Below are positions 25,152 to 34,638 of a DNA stretch of 64,000 nucleotides, in pieces. This stretch comes from Fen-999 sp044220545 (GTDB lineage: Bacteria; Pseudomonadota; Gammaproteobacteria; Burkholderiales; Rhodocyclaceae): the NCBI GenBank assembly GCA_044220545.1, contig JBGAQX010000021.1:62001-126000 (forward strand), in the 5' to 3' direction. Numbering within the stretch: the stretch's first letter is position 1; every line of letters begins with the position of its first letter. Under the pieces are notes generated by a model that ran no database searches, was not told the origin of the DNA, and saw only the letters and a list, made by a program, of their open reading frames with translations. The translations under genes were made by a program, and so were the position numbers.

Positions 25152-25991
25152 ATGAGCAAGAAAGCGCTATGCATCGGCATCAACAACTACCCCGGCACCC
25201 ACATGGACCTTTCCGGCTGCGTCAACGATGCGAACGATTGGAGCCAGGCCTTGCAGGCGCGCGGCTACGGCGTCACGACGCTGCTGGATGCCCAGGCTAC
25301 CAAGGCGGCCATGGCGCAAGCCATGAGCAGCCTGATCGGAGGCGGCGCCAGCGGCGATAGCCTGGTCATCACCTTCTCCGGCCACGGCACCTACCAACCG
25401 GACGCCGATGGCGACGAGGTGGACGGCCTGGATGAAGCCCTTTGCCCCCACGACATCCAGACCGGTGGCGGCGCCCTCACCGACGACGAGATTCGCGTCA
25501 TCTTCGGCGCGCGCAAGCCCGGCGTGCGGGTTCTGTTCATCGCCGATAGTTGCCATTCCGGCACCGTAAATCGGGCCGCCCCCAGCGAGCCCGAGGCCGA
25601 CGCGCCACGGCCGCGCTTCATGCCAATGGGCAACTGGATGCCCGAAGACCGCTTGCCGCGCACCCGCGCCGGCGGCTTGATGACCCAGATCGCGGTGCAA
25701 CCCACCCGGGTGTCGCCCTTCGTCGGCGTCCTGCTCAAGCAGCAGGGAGATCTGCTGCTGGCGGGTTGCCAGGAGGGCCCCAACAACTACAGCTACGATG
25801 CCCGTATCGGCGGCCGCTATAACGGCGCCTTCACCTACTATGCCTTGAAGACCCTCAAGACCCTGCCGGCCACCGCCAGCTACGCCGATTGGCACGCCGC
25901 GATTCGCGCCTATCTGCCGTCGTCCAGCTACCCCCAGGCGCCGCAGATGGTCGGCAACAGCGCGGCGCGCAAACGAAAGATCCTGGCCTGA
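25152..25991 (+). CDS. caspase-like peptidase (C14 family, orthocaspase/metacaspase type)
   Basis: A 279-residue single-domain caspase-fold peptidase. The N-terminal strand KALCIGINNYPG, the His motif TFSGHGTYQPDADGDEVDG (His78) and the Cys motif VLFIADSCHSGTV (Cys134) give an intact His-Cys dyad. The acidic S1-like residues around DGDEVDGLDEALCP fit the Arg/Lys-cleaving metacaspase type rather than Asp-cleaving caspases. There is no fused regulatory domain, signal peptide or membrane helix, so it should act in the cytosol. AGGAGGT precedes ATG 25152. Its position next to a CHAT-domain gene suggests a proteolytic switch. Confidence 0.88.
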   Translation: MSKKALCIGINNYPGTHMDLSGCVNDANDWSQALQARGYGVTTLLDAQATKAAMAQAMSSLIGGGASGDSLVITFSGHGTYQPDADGDEVDGLDEALCPHDIQTGGGALTDDEIRVIFGARKPGVRVLFIADSCHSGTVNRAAPSEPEADAPRPRFMPMGNWMPEDRLPRTRAGGLMTQIAVQPTRVSPFVGVLLKQQGDLLLAGCQEGPNNYSYDARIGGRYNGAFTYYALKTLKTLPATASYADWHAAIRAYLPSSSYPQAPQMVGNSAARKRKILA

Positions 25992-26084
25992 CCGATGCCG
26001 GTGGCAAGATGAGGGGGCGACGTTGGGCCCATTTGGCCAGTCGCTGATTCATCCAGTCATTCGCGACCGACGAGGAGCGTCACC

Positions 26085-29000
26085 ATGAGCGAGTCCCAAC
26101 AGATCAGGCCCCGACAGCTCAAGTTTGCCGTCGCCGAAACCCGGGAGGGGAAGGGCGGTGATCTGCCCCTGCCGAGCATGTTGCGCACCGCCACCCGGGG
26201 CGGTGGCGGCGCGGTGGATCCTCTGCTGGAGGGGCTCAAGGTCGAGCGGATTTTCAACCTCGCCGCGGCCGCCCGCGGTGACATGAGCCATGCCGCAACG
26301 GTCCAGGCGGCACGGAACGACCTTCTGGCGGTGGAAACCGAGGACGGGACGACGCTGTTCATCCGGTCCGATGCCCTGGCCGAGGCTGTGGCGCGCAGCA
26401 ATCCGGAAGCCGTGGATGCGCAAGGCGAGGTGGATTTCGCCCAATTCCGCGATACCAACGCGACCGCGCGCGGCCTTGGCGACGTATTGTGGAAAGCGGT
26501 GTCGGTATTGCGGCTGCCCGACGACGGCCTGCTGGAGGAGGCCAGGCAGAAGGCTTTGGAATGGGCCAAGGAGAAGTTGGGGGCGGCGGCCGAGGGCAAG
26601 GCCTATGACGTGGGCTCCCGCCTTGGTGCCAAGGCGCTGATGTGGAAGATCGAGTCGCGGCTGGCCGGACGCCCCGGCCTGTATCGCTGGCATGGCCAGA
26701 CCCTGGACAGCGCCGACCATTGCCTACCCGGCGATCCGCGCCTCGCGGTCGTGGCCGAGGGTAAGCCCGCCCTGGTGCTGATCCACGGCACCGGTTCCTA
26801 CACCCTGGGTGCCTTCGCCGACCTTCGTGCCGACGAGACCACCTGGGCCCGGCTGGAACAGCGTTTCCCCGGCGGCATTTTCGGCTTCGAGCACCGCAGC
26901 TTTTCCGAAAGCCCGGCCGAAAACGCCCTGGCGTTGCTGGACGCCCTGCCCAAGGGGGCCCGGGTGTCGCTGCTCACGCATTCCCGGGGCGGCCTGGTGG
27001 GCGACCTGTTATGCCTGGGCCAGGTCAAGGACGAAGTGATCGACGCCTACCATATCGTCACCCATGGCGCCGAAGATCCGGCCGGACTGGAACTGGAGGC
27101 GCGCGAGGAGCGGGCGCGGCTGCGCGCCATCCGCGACCGGCTGGCCAGCGGGGCGATCACCGTGGACCGCTACGTGCGCGTTGCCTGCCCGGCGCGCGGT
27201 ACCCGCTTCCTGTCCGAGAACCTGGATGCGGCCTTGTCGGACTTTCTGAACCTGCTGCAATGGGGTGGCGGCGCGCTGCTGGGCGCCACCGCCGCCGCCC
27301 TGGGCGGGCCGGTCGCTGGCGAGCGCTTCGGCAAGGCGGCCTCCAGTTGCCTTGGCGTGGTCAAGCGCCTAGTGCTGGAAATCGCCGGCCGGCGCATCGA
27401 CCCGCGCCTGGTACCCGGCATTGCCGCCATGCGCACGGATTCGCCGCTGGCGGCGTTTCTCGCCCATCCCGACACCCGTCGGCGCGACGGTATCCGCATG
27501 GCGGTTATCGCCGGCGACACCGAGTTCGACGGGTTTGGCTTTTCCGATCTGGGCCGGCGGGTCGCCAACCTGTTCTGCGACTGGCGCCTCTTCGACCGCA
27601 ACGACAACGATCTGGTGGTCGACACCGATTCCATGTACGCCGGCCTGGGCTTCCGGGAAGGCGCATGGTATCTCTACGACCAGGACGACTCGGTCACCCA
27701 TTTCCGCTATTTCAAGAACCCGGCCAGCCGCGATGCGCTGCGCGACTGGCTGGTGGAGGCGGATCTTGACCGGCTGAGCCAGTTCCAGCCGCTCGCGGCG
27801 GGGCCGAAGCTGCCCTGGCGGGACCGCGACCAGCGCGGCATTCAACGCGGCGCGGACATCGGTGCCGGCCCCCGGCCGGTCGTCATTCTGATCCCCGGCA
27901 TCATGGGCTCCCACATCGAGATCGATCGCAAGGACGCCAGGACGCCCGGTTCCGGCAACCGCATCTGGTTCGACATTCCCAGCCTGCTGGTTGGCGGGTT
28001 GGAGAAGATCGGCGACCCGAAGGCGAGCAACACGGTGGTCGAGGACCTGTTCGAGATGTTCTATGGCGATCTGGCGGATCATCTGGCCGAGACCCATGCG
28101 GTGGTCCGCTGCCCCTACGACTGGCGCCAGCCGCTCGACCAGTGCGCCGTGGCGCTTAAGAAGGCCATCGAAGCCGCGGCCCGGGCTCATCCCGGCCAGC
28201 CCATCCGCCTGCTGGCCCACAGCATGGGCGGGCTGGTGGCGCGGGCGCTGATGCGCGACTACCCGGCAGCCTGGCGACAGGTGGTGGATTCCGGCGGCCG
28301 GCTGGTGATGCTGGGCACGCCGAACAACGGTTCCCACCTGATGGTGCACACCCTGCTGGGCAAGAGCGACTCCATGCGCAAGCTGGAGATGATCGACGCG
28401 GCCCACGGCATGCAGGCGATCCTGGACATTGTCGCCGGCTTTCCCGGCGCCCTGGCGCTGCTGCCCCGACCGGACGGCTTCACCGACACGGGCCACGGAC
28501 CGGAGGTCATTTCGCCGGCCGACTACTACCAGGCCGGCACCTGGCGGAACCTGAAGAACAGGATCACCGACCGCTGGTACGGCGACGGCGTCTGCGGACT
28601 GCCCGCGTCCGCCCCGCTGGAGGCCACCAGTCAGTGCTGGCGCGGCCTGCCGACGACACTGCCCGACTTGCAGCGGGTAGCCTATGTCTACGGCCAGAGC
28701 GACAAGACGCCCTGCGGTGTCCAGTTGGGGCGCGATGGCCGCGTCAAACTGCTGTTCACGCCGTTCGGCGACGGCTCGGTAACCTGGCAATCGGGCCGGA
28801 TGGAAGGCCTCGAGGAGCGTTCCTGGTACATGCCGGTCGAACACGCCGACCTGACCGGCGAAGCGGACTATTTTCCCGCCATCGTCGAACTGCTGGACAA
28901 GGGCGGCACCGACAAGCTGGGTCGCCTGCCCAGGGCGAGAGGCGAGGTGGTATCCGGCTTCGTCCTGGAGGCGGAGCCGCCGGTGATGGCGGACGCCGAG

Positions 29001-32000
29001 GAACTGGCGCGCGCCTTTATGGGTAGCGGCCCGCGTCGGCGCAAGGCCGCCAAGGCGAGGCAGGCCCTCCGGGTGGCCGTGCGCGCCGGTGACCTGAGCT
29101 ACATCGACCAGCCGGTGCTGTGCGGCCACTATATCGGCGACGCCATTTCCGGCGCCGAGGCCGCCATGGACAGGATGCTGAACGGCAGCCTGTCCGAGCG
29201 CGAGCGACTGGGCGTATATGCCGGGGACATCGGCAGCTCGGCCATCGTGCTGCGCCCGCCCAGCGGCGAGGATCTGGCGCGCGGCAGCCTGAAGGGCGCG
29301 CTCATCGTAGGCCTGGGACCGTTCACGGGCCAGTTGAGCGCGCGTCAGGTGACCGAGACGGTGCGCGCGGCGGTGCTCCGTTACCTGCTGCAATTGCGCG
29401 ACGCGCTGAACCGCCAACCGGAGCAGGTGGTTCAGCTCTACAGCGTGCTGATCGGCTGGGGCTCCACCTCCAGCATCAGCGTGGCCGAATCGGTGGCCGC
29501 CATCACCCGCGGCGTCCTGGAGGCGAACCGCCAGTTCCGCGACGTGGCGGGCCGGGGCCGTGCCCCGACCATCGCCGTGTCGGACCTTTGCTTCATCGAG
29601 CTGTATCGGGACGCGGCCATTTCCGCCGCGCAAGCCGTGCTAGACCTGCCCGAACAGTTGGCCAACGATCTTGGCCGCCTGGGCGCGCGACTCGAACCGG
29701 CCGCCAGCCTGAGAGTGGGGGAGGGCGTCGTGGAGCGCCTGTACGCCAGTAGCGACCTGGGCCACTGGTCGCGGCTGATTGTCACCGATGCCGATGCCAG
29801 TGATATCTATTGCGCTCCCGAGTGCTACGAGCCGCGCTACCAATCGCCCATGCCGCCCGAGGCCCTGAAACGCCTGTGCCGGCAGTCCCGCTGTATCGAG
29901 GGCGCCGAGGACAAGGGCGAAGCCGAAACGGCCGACGATGGCATCCCGGCCGACGCCCCGCCGGGTGAGTCGCGCTATTACCCCGAGCGACTGAAATACC
30001 TCTTCCTCTCCCAGCGGGCACGGGCCGAAACGGTATGGCAGCGTCGCCAGCCCGGCCTGATCGAAGACCTGATCCGCAAGCAGCGCCACAACCCGGGCTA
30101 CGACGCCAAGCTGGGCCACACCCTGTTCCAGCTCATGGTGCCGCTGGATTACAAGGCGGCGGCGCGGGAACAGTCGCGCCTCTTGCTGGTGCTGGACGGC
30201 TATACCGCCAACCTGCCCTGGGAGCTGCTCCAGGCCGACGGGGAAGCCCTCGTGTTGCGCATTCCCATGATTCGGCAACTGGCCACATCCCGCTACCGGC
30301 CGACGGTGCGCACGGCTAACACCAATGCCGCCTGCATCATCGTCAATCCCGCTACCGACGGCTTCCACAAACGCTTTCCCGGCAAGCTGGAGAAGCTGGT
30401 CGACCTCAAGGGCGCGGAGCGGGAGGGTCTGGCCATCGCCGCCAGCCTGCGCAACGCCGGCTGGAGCGAGATCGTCATCACCCCGCCGGAACGGGAAGCA
30501 CTGGACATATTCAACGTCCTGTATGAACGTCCCTACCGCGTGCTGATGATCGGCGCCCACGGCCTGTTCGAGGCCCAGGCGCGGGACGGGCGCGCCTATT
30601 CGGGCGTGGTGCTCTCCGACGGCCTGCTGATCACGGCCGTGGAGATCAGCCAGATGGAAACGGTACCCGAGGTGGTGTTCCTGAGTTGCTGCCACCTGGG
30701 CAGCATCAGCAACCCCTATAGCCAGCCCAACCGGCTGGCCTACAGCCTGGCCCGGGAACTGATCGAAATGGGCGTGCGCTGCGTGGTCGCCGCCGGCTGG
30801 GAGGTGAACGACGATGCGGCCTGTACCTTCGCCCGCATCTTCTTCGACGGCCTCTGCGGCGGTCAGACCTTTGGCGACGCCATCTTCCAGGCCCGCAAAC
30901 GGGCCTATCGCGATCACCCGGGCAGCAACACATGGGGCGCCTATCAGGCCTACGGCGATCCCGGCTATCGCCTGCGTGCCGACAGCGGTGGCCGCGGCGC
31001 GGGTGGCGAGCGACCCTATGTGGCGCAGGAAGAGCTGCTGGCGGAATTCCACAAGCGGCGGTTGTGGCGCAAGGGTCTCAATAGTGACGACAAGCGCCCC
31101 TGCTACGCTCAAGAGAGCCAGTGGGCGCGGCGCCAATTGGCCAGATGCCCACCTGATTGGGCCGAACGTCCCGACGTGCTGCAAACCCTGGGCGAGTTTT
31201 TCGGCGACCTCGGCGCGGACGGCTTCGAAGCCGCGCGCGACGCCTACCGCAAGGCGATCCAGCGCGAAGATCAGCATGGCCGAGTCGCCCTGCGTACCAT
31301 CGAGCAGCTCGCCAACATGGAAGCGCGCCACGGCGAGCGGCTCACCGAACAAGGCGATTTCGCCAAGGGGCTGGCACTGATCGAGAGCGGCATCCGGCGC
31401 ATGCGCAACCTGGCCGATACCGTCGGCGACGCGGGAACGGCCGGTAACAACGCCGAACGTGCCGCCATCCTGGGCAGCGCGTACAAGCTGAACGCCTATG
31501 TCCTGGCAAAGCGGAACAGGCCCTGGCGGGAAGTGTCGGCGCTGCTGGGCGCCGCCGCGCAAGCGTATCGATCCGCGCCCGCCGGCGACGCCATCGGGAA
31601 TCCCTACAACACCCTTAACTACCTGCCGCTGGCCTGGTTGTCGGACACGTTGCCGCAGACCCAGGGCGAAGCGATCGAACTCGCCCGGCGCTGCGGCGAG
31701 ATCGCGCGCAAGAAGTTCACCCAAAGCATGAGCTTCTGGGATGCCGTCATGAGCGCCGACGCGGACATGACCGCCTGGCTGATGGGCGGCGCGCTCCCCG
31801 ATTCGGACGGCGACGCGCGGCCGGCGCAAGCCATGGGCATGGCCCCGCTCAAGCGCCGTTACGACGACGTCGTTGGGGCACTGCCGCAATCGGCCCGCGA
31901 ATGGGATTCCGTGGTCAAGCAGTGGCGGTTGCTGGTCTGCTTCCTGCGCTTGCGCGGCACGGCCGACGACCCGGGACGGGCCGATGTTCTGGAGGCCCTG

Positions 32001-32153
32001 GCCAACCAGTTTGGGCCAGCGCCCACCCGCGGCGCGGCCGACGATTCCGCTGGCGCGTCCGGCCCACCCACGGTGTCTACCGCTGCCGACAATGCGGCGA
32101 CTGGCGGTGGGCCAGCCAAGAAGCGCAAGCCCCGGCAGCCGAAGCAAGGCTGA
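26085..32153 (+). CDS. giant alpha/beta-hydrolase + LCAT-like hydrolase + CHAT peptidase + TPR-like protein
   Basis: A 2022-residue multidomain protein. Order: N-terminal uncharacterised region (~1-200); first alpha/beta-hydrolase domain with oxyanion-loop IHGTG (~233) and nucleophile elbow THSRGG (Ser300); second, LCAT/PGAP1-like lipase domain with IPGIMGS (~603) and AHSMGG (Ser713); an unrecognised alpha/beta region (~990-1300); a CHAT domain (~1320-1630) with IGAHG (His1492) and LSCCHLG (Cys1536 as likely nucleophile) and the closing GDPGYRL; a helical TPR-like tail (~1645-1990); and a Lys/Arg-rich end. CHAT proteins are caspase-like proteases used in bacterial cell-death and defence systems. 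GAGGAGC precedes the ATG. No signal peptide. Confidence 0.85.
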   Translation: MSESQQIRPRQLKFAVAETREGKGGDLPLPSMLRTATRGGGGAVDPLLEGLKVERIFNLAAAARGDMSHAATVQAARNDLLAVETEDGTTLFIRSDALAEAVARSNPEAVDAQGEVDFAQFRDTNATARGLGDVLWKAVSVLRLPDDGLLEEARQKALEWAKEKLGAAAEGKAYDVGSRLGAKALMWKIESRLAGRPGLYRWHGQTLDSADHCLPGDPRLAVVAEGKPALVLIHGTGSYTLGAFADLRADETTWARLEQRFPGGIFGFEHRSFSESPAENALALLDALPKGARVSLLTHSRGGLVGDLLCLGQVKDEVIDAYHIVTHGAEDPAGLELEAREERARLRAIRDRLASGAITVDRYVRVACPARGTRFLSENLDAALSDFLNLLQWGGGALLGATAAALGGPVAGERFGKAASSCLGVVKRLVLEIAGRRIDPRLVPGIAAMRTDSPLAAFLAHPDTRRRDGIRMAVIAGDTEFDGFGFSDLGRRVANLFCDWRLFDRNDNDLVVDTDSMYAGLGFREGAWYLYDQDDSVTHFRYFKNPASRDALRDWLVEADLDRLSQFQPLAAGPKLPWRDRDQRGIQRGADIGAGPRPVVILIPGIMGSHIEIDRKDARTPGSGNRIWFDIPSLLVGGLEKIGDPKASNTVVEDLFEMFYGDLADHLAETHAVVRCPYDWRQPLDQCAVALKKAIEAAARAHPGQPIRLLAHSMGGLVARALMRDYPAAWRQVVDSGGRLVMLGTPNNGSHLMVHTLLGKSDSMRKLEMIDAAHGMQAILDIVAGFPGALALLPRPDGFTDTGHGPEVISPADYYQAGTWRNLKNRITDRWYGDGVCGLPASAPLEATSQCWRGLPTTLPDLQRVAYVYGQSDKTPCGVQLGRDGRVKLLFTPFGDGSVTWQSGRMEGLEERSWYMPVEHADLTGEADYFPAIVELLDKGGTDKLGRLPRARGEVVSGFVLEAEPPVMADAEELARAFMGSGPRRRKAAKARQALRVAVRAGDLSYIDQPVLCGHYIGDAISGAEAAMDRMLNGSLSERERLGVYAGDIGSSAIVLRPPSGEDLARGSLKGALIVGLGPFTGQLSARQVTETVRAAVLRYLLQLRDALNRQPEQVVQLYSVLIGWGSTSSISVAESVAAITRGVLEANRQFRDVAGRGRAPTIAVSDLCFIELYRDAAISAAQAVLDLPEQLANDLGRLGARLEPAASLRVGEGVVERLYASSDLGHWSRLIVTDADASDIYCAPECYEPRYQSPMPPEALKRLCRQSRCIEGAEDKGEAETADDGIPADAPPGESRYYPERLKYLFLSQRARAETVWQRRQPGLIEDLIRKQRHNPGYDAKLGHTLFQLMVPLDYKAAAREQSRLLLVLDGYTANLPWELLQADGEALVLRIPMIRQLATSRYRPTVRTANTNAACIIVNPATDGFHKRFPGKLEKLVDLKGAEREGLAIAASLRNAGWSEIVITPPEREALDIFNVLYERPYRVLMIGAHGLFEAQARDGRAYSGVVLSDGLLITAVEISQMETVPEVVFLSCCHLGSISNPYSQPNRLAYSLARELIEMGVRCVVAAGWEVNDDAACTFARIFFDGLCGGQTFGDAIFQARKRAYRDHPGSNTWGAYQAYGDPGYRLRADSGGRGAGGERPYVAQEELLAEFHKRRLWRKGLNSDDKRPCYAQESQWARRQLARCPPDWAERPDVLQTLGEFFGDLGADGFEAARDAYRKAIQREDQHGRVALRTIEQLANMEARHGERLTEQGDFAKGLALIESGIRRMRNLADTVGDAGTAGNNAERAAILGSAYKLNAYVLAKRNRPWREVSALLGAAAQAYRSAPAGDAIGNPYNTLNYLPLAWLSDTLPQTQGEAIELARRCGEIARKKFTQSMSFWDAVMSADADMTAWLMGGALPDSDGDARPAQAMGMAPLKRRYDDVVGALPQSAREWDSVVKQWRLLVCFLRLRGTADDPGRADVLEALANQFGPAPTRGAADDSAGASGPPTVSTAADNAATGGGPAKKRKPRQPKQG

Positions 32154-32183
32154 TTCCCGCTCACTTGAAACAGGAGGCCGACC

Positions 32184-32894
32184 ATGGCCCGAACCTACAC
32201 CATCGCCAAGGGCGATACCCTGACCAAGATTGCCCGCGCCCGCCTCGGCGACGCGGCCCTGGGTGCCCGGATCGCCGACTACAACGGCCTGCCCGACGCC
32301 CGGCAGATCTTCGTCGGCCAGCAGATTCAGTTGCCTTCGGCGCGCGAACTGCGGTCGGGGCCCGCCGGGGCCATCGGTGCCAGAGCCGCGCGCGCTCCGG
32401 CTCCGTGGCCCGCGCCTCCCCAGGGCTTCCAGGCGATCCGCGATACTTTCGGCGACATCCTCCAATACCTGCGCGACGATGGCGGCATCGACCCGCGCTG
32501 GGAGCGCGAGCGCATGGTCAAGGCGGTACTGCCTTTCCCCATCCCGCTATCCTGGGACACCGCGACCAGCGTGACGTCGATCCGCTGCCACAAGTTGATC
32601 GCGCCGCTTGTTGAAGAAGTATTCCGGCGGATCGATGCCCAGGGCCTGAAAGGCGCGGTCAAGACCTATGGCGGCGGCTATGTCTTCCGTCCCAAGCGCG
32701 GCGCGGTAAAGCCCTCCACCCACTCGTGGGGCATCGCCATCGACTTGAACCCCAATACCAACGCCATGGGCACGGCCGGCGACATGGACGAACGCCTGGT
32801 CGCCCTGTTCGAGGGCCACGGCTTCACCTGGGGCGGACGCTGGAGCGGGCGAAGCAAGGATCCGATGCATTTTCAGTATTGCTCCGGGTACTGA
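32184..32894 (+). CDS. LysM + M15-type D,D-/L,D-peptidase
   Basis: A 236-residue peptidoglycan hydrolase. An N-terminal LysM (~3-50, YTIAKGDTLTKIARARLGD ... IFVGQQIQLP) binds the wall. The C-terminal peptidase M15 domain has the zinc site STHSWGIAIDLN (His180, Asp187) and DPMHFQY (His229), as in phage L-alanyl-D-glutamate endopeptidases and VanY-like enzymes. No signal peptide is visible, so it would need a holin-like route, cell rupture or the injection machine to reach the wall. It closes the accessory operon, 30 bp after the giant gene. Confidence 0.88.
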   Translation: MARTYTIAKGDTLTKIARARLGDAALGARIADYNGLPDARQIFVGQQIQLPSARELRSGPAGAIGARAARAPAPWPAPPQGFQAIRDTFGDILQYLRDDGGIDPRWERERMVKAVLPFPIPLSWDTATSVTSIRCHKLIAPLVEEVFRRIDAQGLKGAVKTYGGGYVFRPKRGAVKPSTHSWGIAIDLNPNTNAMGTAGDMDERLVALFEGHGFTWGGRWSGRSKDPMHFQYCSGY

Positions 32895-32970
32895 CGAGTG
32901 GCGGACATGGGTGTGGTTGACCGCCCCGGATCTCCCCGAACCGTTGACTCGCCGATGAAGCGGTGGCCCG

Positions 32971-32990
32971 CATCATCCATTTGAACGATG
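32971..32990. promoter_or_regulatory. Lux-box-like operator, copy 2 (sheath operon)
   Basis: CATCATCCATTTGAACGATG matches the reverse reading of the 22232-22251 palindrome at 18 of 20 positions. TAAGCT at 33012-33017 lies 21 bp downstream, exactly the spacing seen at copy 1. The 248-bp gap 32895-33142 holds this site, a leader of ~120 nt and no gene. Confidence 0.65.
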
Positions 32991-33142
32991 CCAAAGCCAT
33001 ATCGCGTGGACTAAGCTTCCGGACGTGCTCCTGGCGCCGCCTCGGAAGAAGGTTCGACGGCGGCGCCGCAAACCCTTGTTGAAACGCCGGGCCGGGGAGC
33101 AAGCCATGTCCGATTGGCGGACACTCGAACGGAGGAATTGCC

Positions 33143-34627
33143 ATGCCAGTACCATTGAGCTACCCCGGTGTCTACATCGAAGAAGTATCCAGCGGCGTTC
33201 GCACCATCACCGGCGTGGCGACTTCGATTGCCTTGTTCATCGGCTGGGCGCCGCGCGGCCCGACCGACAGGGCGGTTCGACTGACCAGCCTTGCCGATTT
33301 CGAGCGCACCTACGGCGGCCTGGATTTCCGGTCCGTGTTGGGCTACAGCGTCAAGCACTTCTACGAGAACGGTGGCGCCGATGCCTACGTGCTGCGCATC
33401 GCCGACGCCACGGCGGTAACCGCGTCATGCGCGATCGACGACCTGTCGGTCAGCGCCAGCTCGCCGGGCGACTGGGCGGCCGACTACCAGATACGACTGA
33501 CCCGGCGGGCTGACGACGCGACCCGCTTCCGGCTCGACGTGCTGCACGTGCCGAGCAATGGGGCGGTGGTTGAATCGTTCGAGAACCTGTCGATGACCAC
33601 CAGCGACGCGCGCTCCGTCGAAGCCGTGGTCAATGGCCGTTCGGGATTCATCTCGGTCAGCGCCGGCAGCGCCACCACGCCCGGCACCGCCACCGTGGAC
33701 CTCGACGCGACGGTCGCCGGCGCGGCCGGCACCGTGATCGGGCCCGCCGATGCGGCGTTCCGGACGGCGCTGCTGGCCAGCTTTGGCGCCGGAGCCATCG
33801 CCGACCGCATCGATCTGTTCAACATCGTCTGCGTGCCCGGCTTGACCCACGACACGACGATTTCCACCTTGCAGGGGCATTGTCACGACCGCCGCGCCTT
33901 CCTGATCGTCGATTCCGGGGAGGCGGAAACCGTGGGCTCCGTGGCCGCCACCCTGGCCAACATCACCGGCACCAACTCAGTCAATTCGGCCTTCTACTTC
34001 CCCTGGGTGCGAGCACCCGATCCACTCCAGCAAGGTGCCGTGCGCGCCTTTCCGCCCTGTGGCTTCGTCGCCGGCATCTATGCCCGCACCGACAGCTCGC
34101 GCGGCGTCTGGAAGGCCCCGGCCGGCATCGAGGCCAGCACCACCGGCACGGTGGGACTCACCACCACCATGAGCGACCAGGAAAACGGACAACTCAATCC
34201 GCTGGCGATCAATTGCCTGCGCACCCTGTCGACCTATGGCAACGTGATCTGGGGCGGGCGCACCCTGGCCGGCAACAACGATCGCGGTTCCGAGTGGAAG
34301 TACGTGCCGGTGCGCCGCACCGCGCTGTTCATCGAAGAGAGTCTCTATCGCGGCACCCAGTGGGTGGTTTTCGAGCCGAACGACGAGCCGCTCTGGGCGC
34401 AGATCCGCCTGAACGTCGGCGCCTTCATGCAGAACCTGTTCCGCCAGGGGGCCTTCCAGGGACGCAGCCCGCGCGAGGCCTACCTGGTCAAGTGCGACCG
34501 TGAGACCACGACCCAGAACGACATCAACCTCGGCATCGTGAACATCCTGGTCGGCTTCGCGCCGCTCAAGCCGGCCGAGTTCGTGGTCATCAAGATCCAG
34601 CAAATGGCTGGCCAAGTCGAAGCCTAG
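33143..34627 (+). CDS. eCIS contractile sheath protein
   Basis: The sheath polymer surrounds the tube and contracts to drive it into a target. The 494-residue protein has the phage sheath N-terminus PLSYPGVYIEEVSSGVRTITGVATSIALFIG and the conserved C-terminal domain: WVVFEPNDEPLWAQIR, then GRSPREAYLVKCD and NILVGFAPLKPAEFVVIKI. It is the only sheath gene here, whereas Afp/PVC clusters carry several. GGAGGAA precedes ATG 33143. First gene of a 22-gene co-directional run, with gaps of 31 bp or less. Confidence 0.96.
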   Translation: MPVPLSYPGVYIEEVSSGVRTITGVATSIALFIGWAPRGPTDRAVRLTSLADFERTYGGLDFRSVLGYSVKHFYENGGADAYVLRIADATAVTASCAIDDLSVSASSPGDWAADYQIRLTRRADDATRFRLDVLHVPSNGAVVESFENLSMTTSDARSVEAVVNGRSGFISVSAGSATTPGTATVDLDATVAGAAGTVIGPADAAFRTALLASFGAGAIADRIDLFNIVCVPGLTHDTTISTLQGHCHDRRAFLIVDSGEAETVGSVAATLANITGTNSVNSAFYFPWVRAPDPLQQGAVRAFPPCGFVAGIYARTDSSRGVWKAPAGIEASTTGTVGLTTTMSDQENGQLNPLAINCLRTLSTYGNVIWGGRTLAGNNDRGSEWKYVPVRRTALFIEESLYRGTQWVVFEPNDEPLWAQIRLNVGAFMQNLFRQGAFQGRSPREAYLVKCDRETTTQNDINLGIVNILVGFAPLKPAEFVVIKIQQMAGQVEA

Positions 34628-34638
34628 GAGGAACGAAC

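Noticed and set aside
26049..26055. A third Lux-box half site (TCATCCA) before the 2022-residue gene
   Set aside because: Only one arm matches, the other does not, and the gene is 93 bp inside a co-directional operon.
29640..32465. Long minus-strand open frame antisense to the 2022-residue gene (similarly 49820-52900 and 27369-29633)
   Set aside because: High-GC codon bias opens the antisense frame. The products are His/Gln/Arg-rich without domains, while the plus-strand products have clear motifs.
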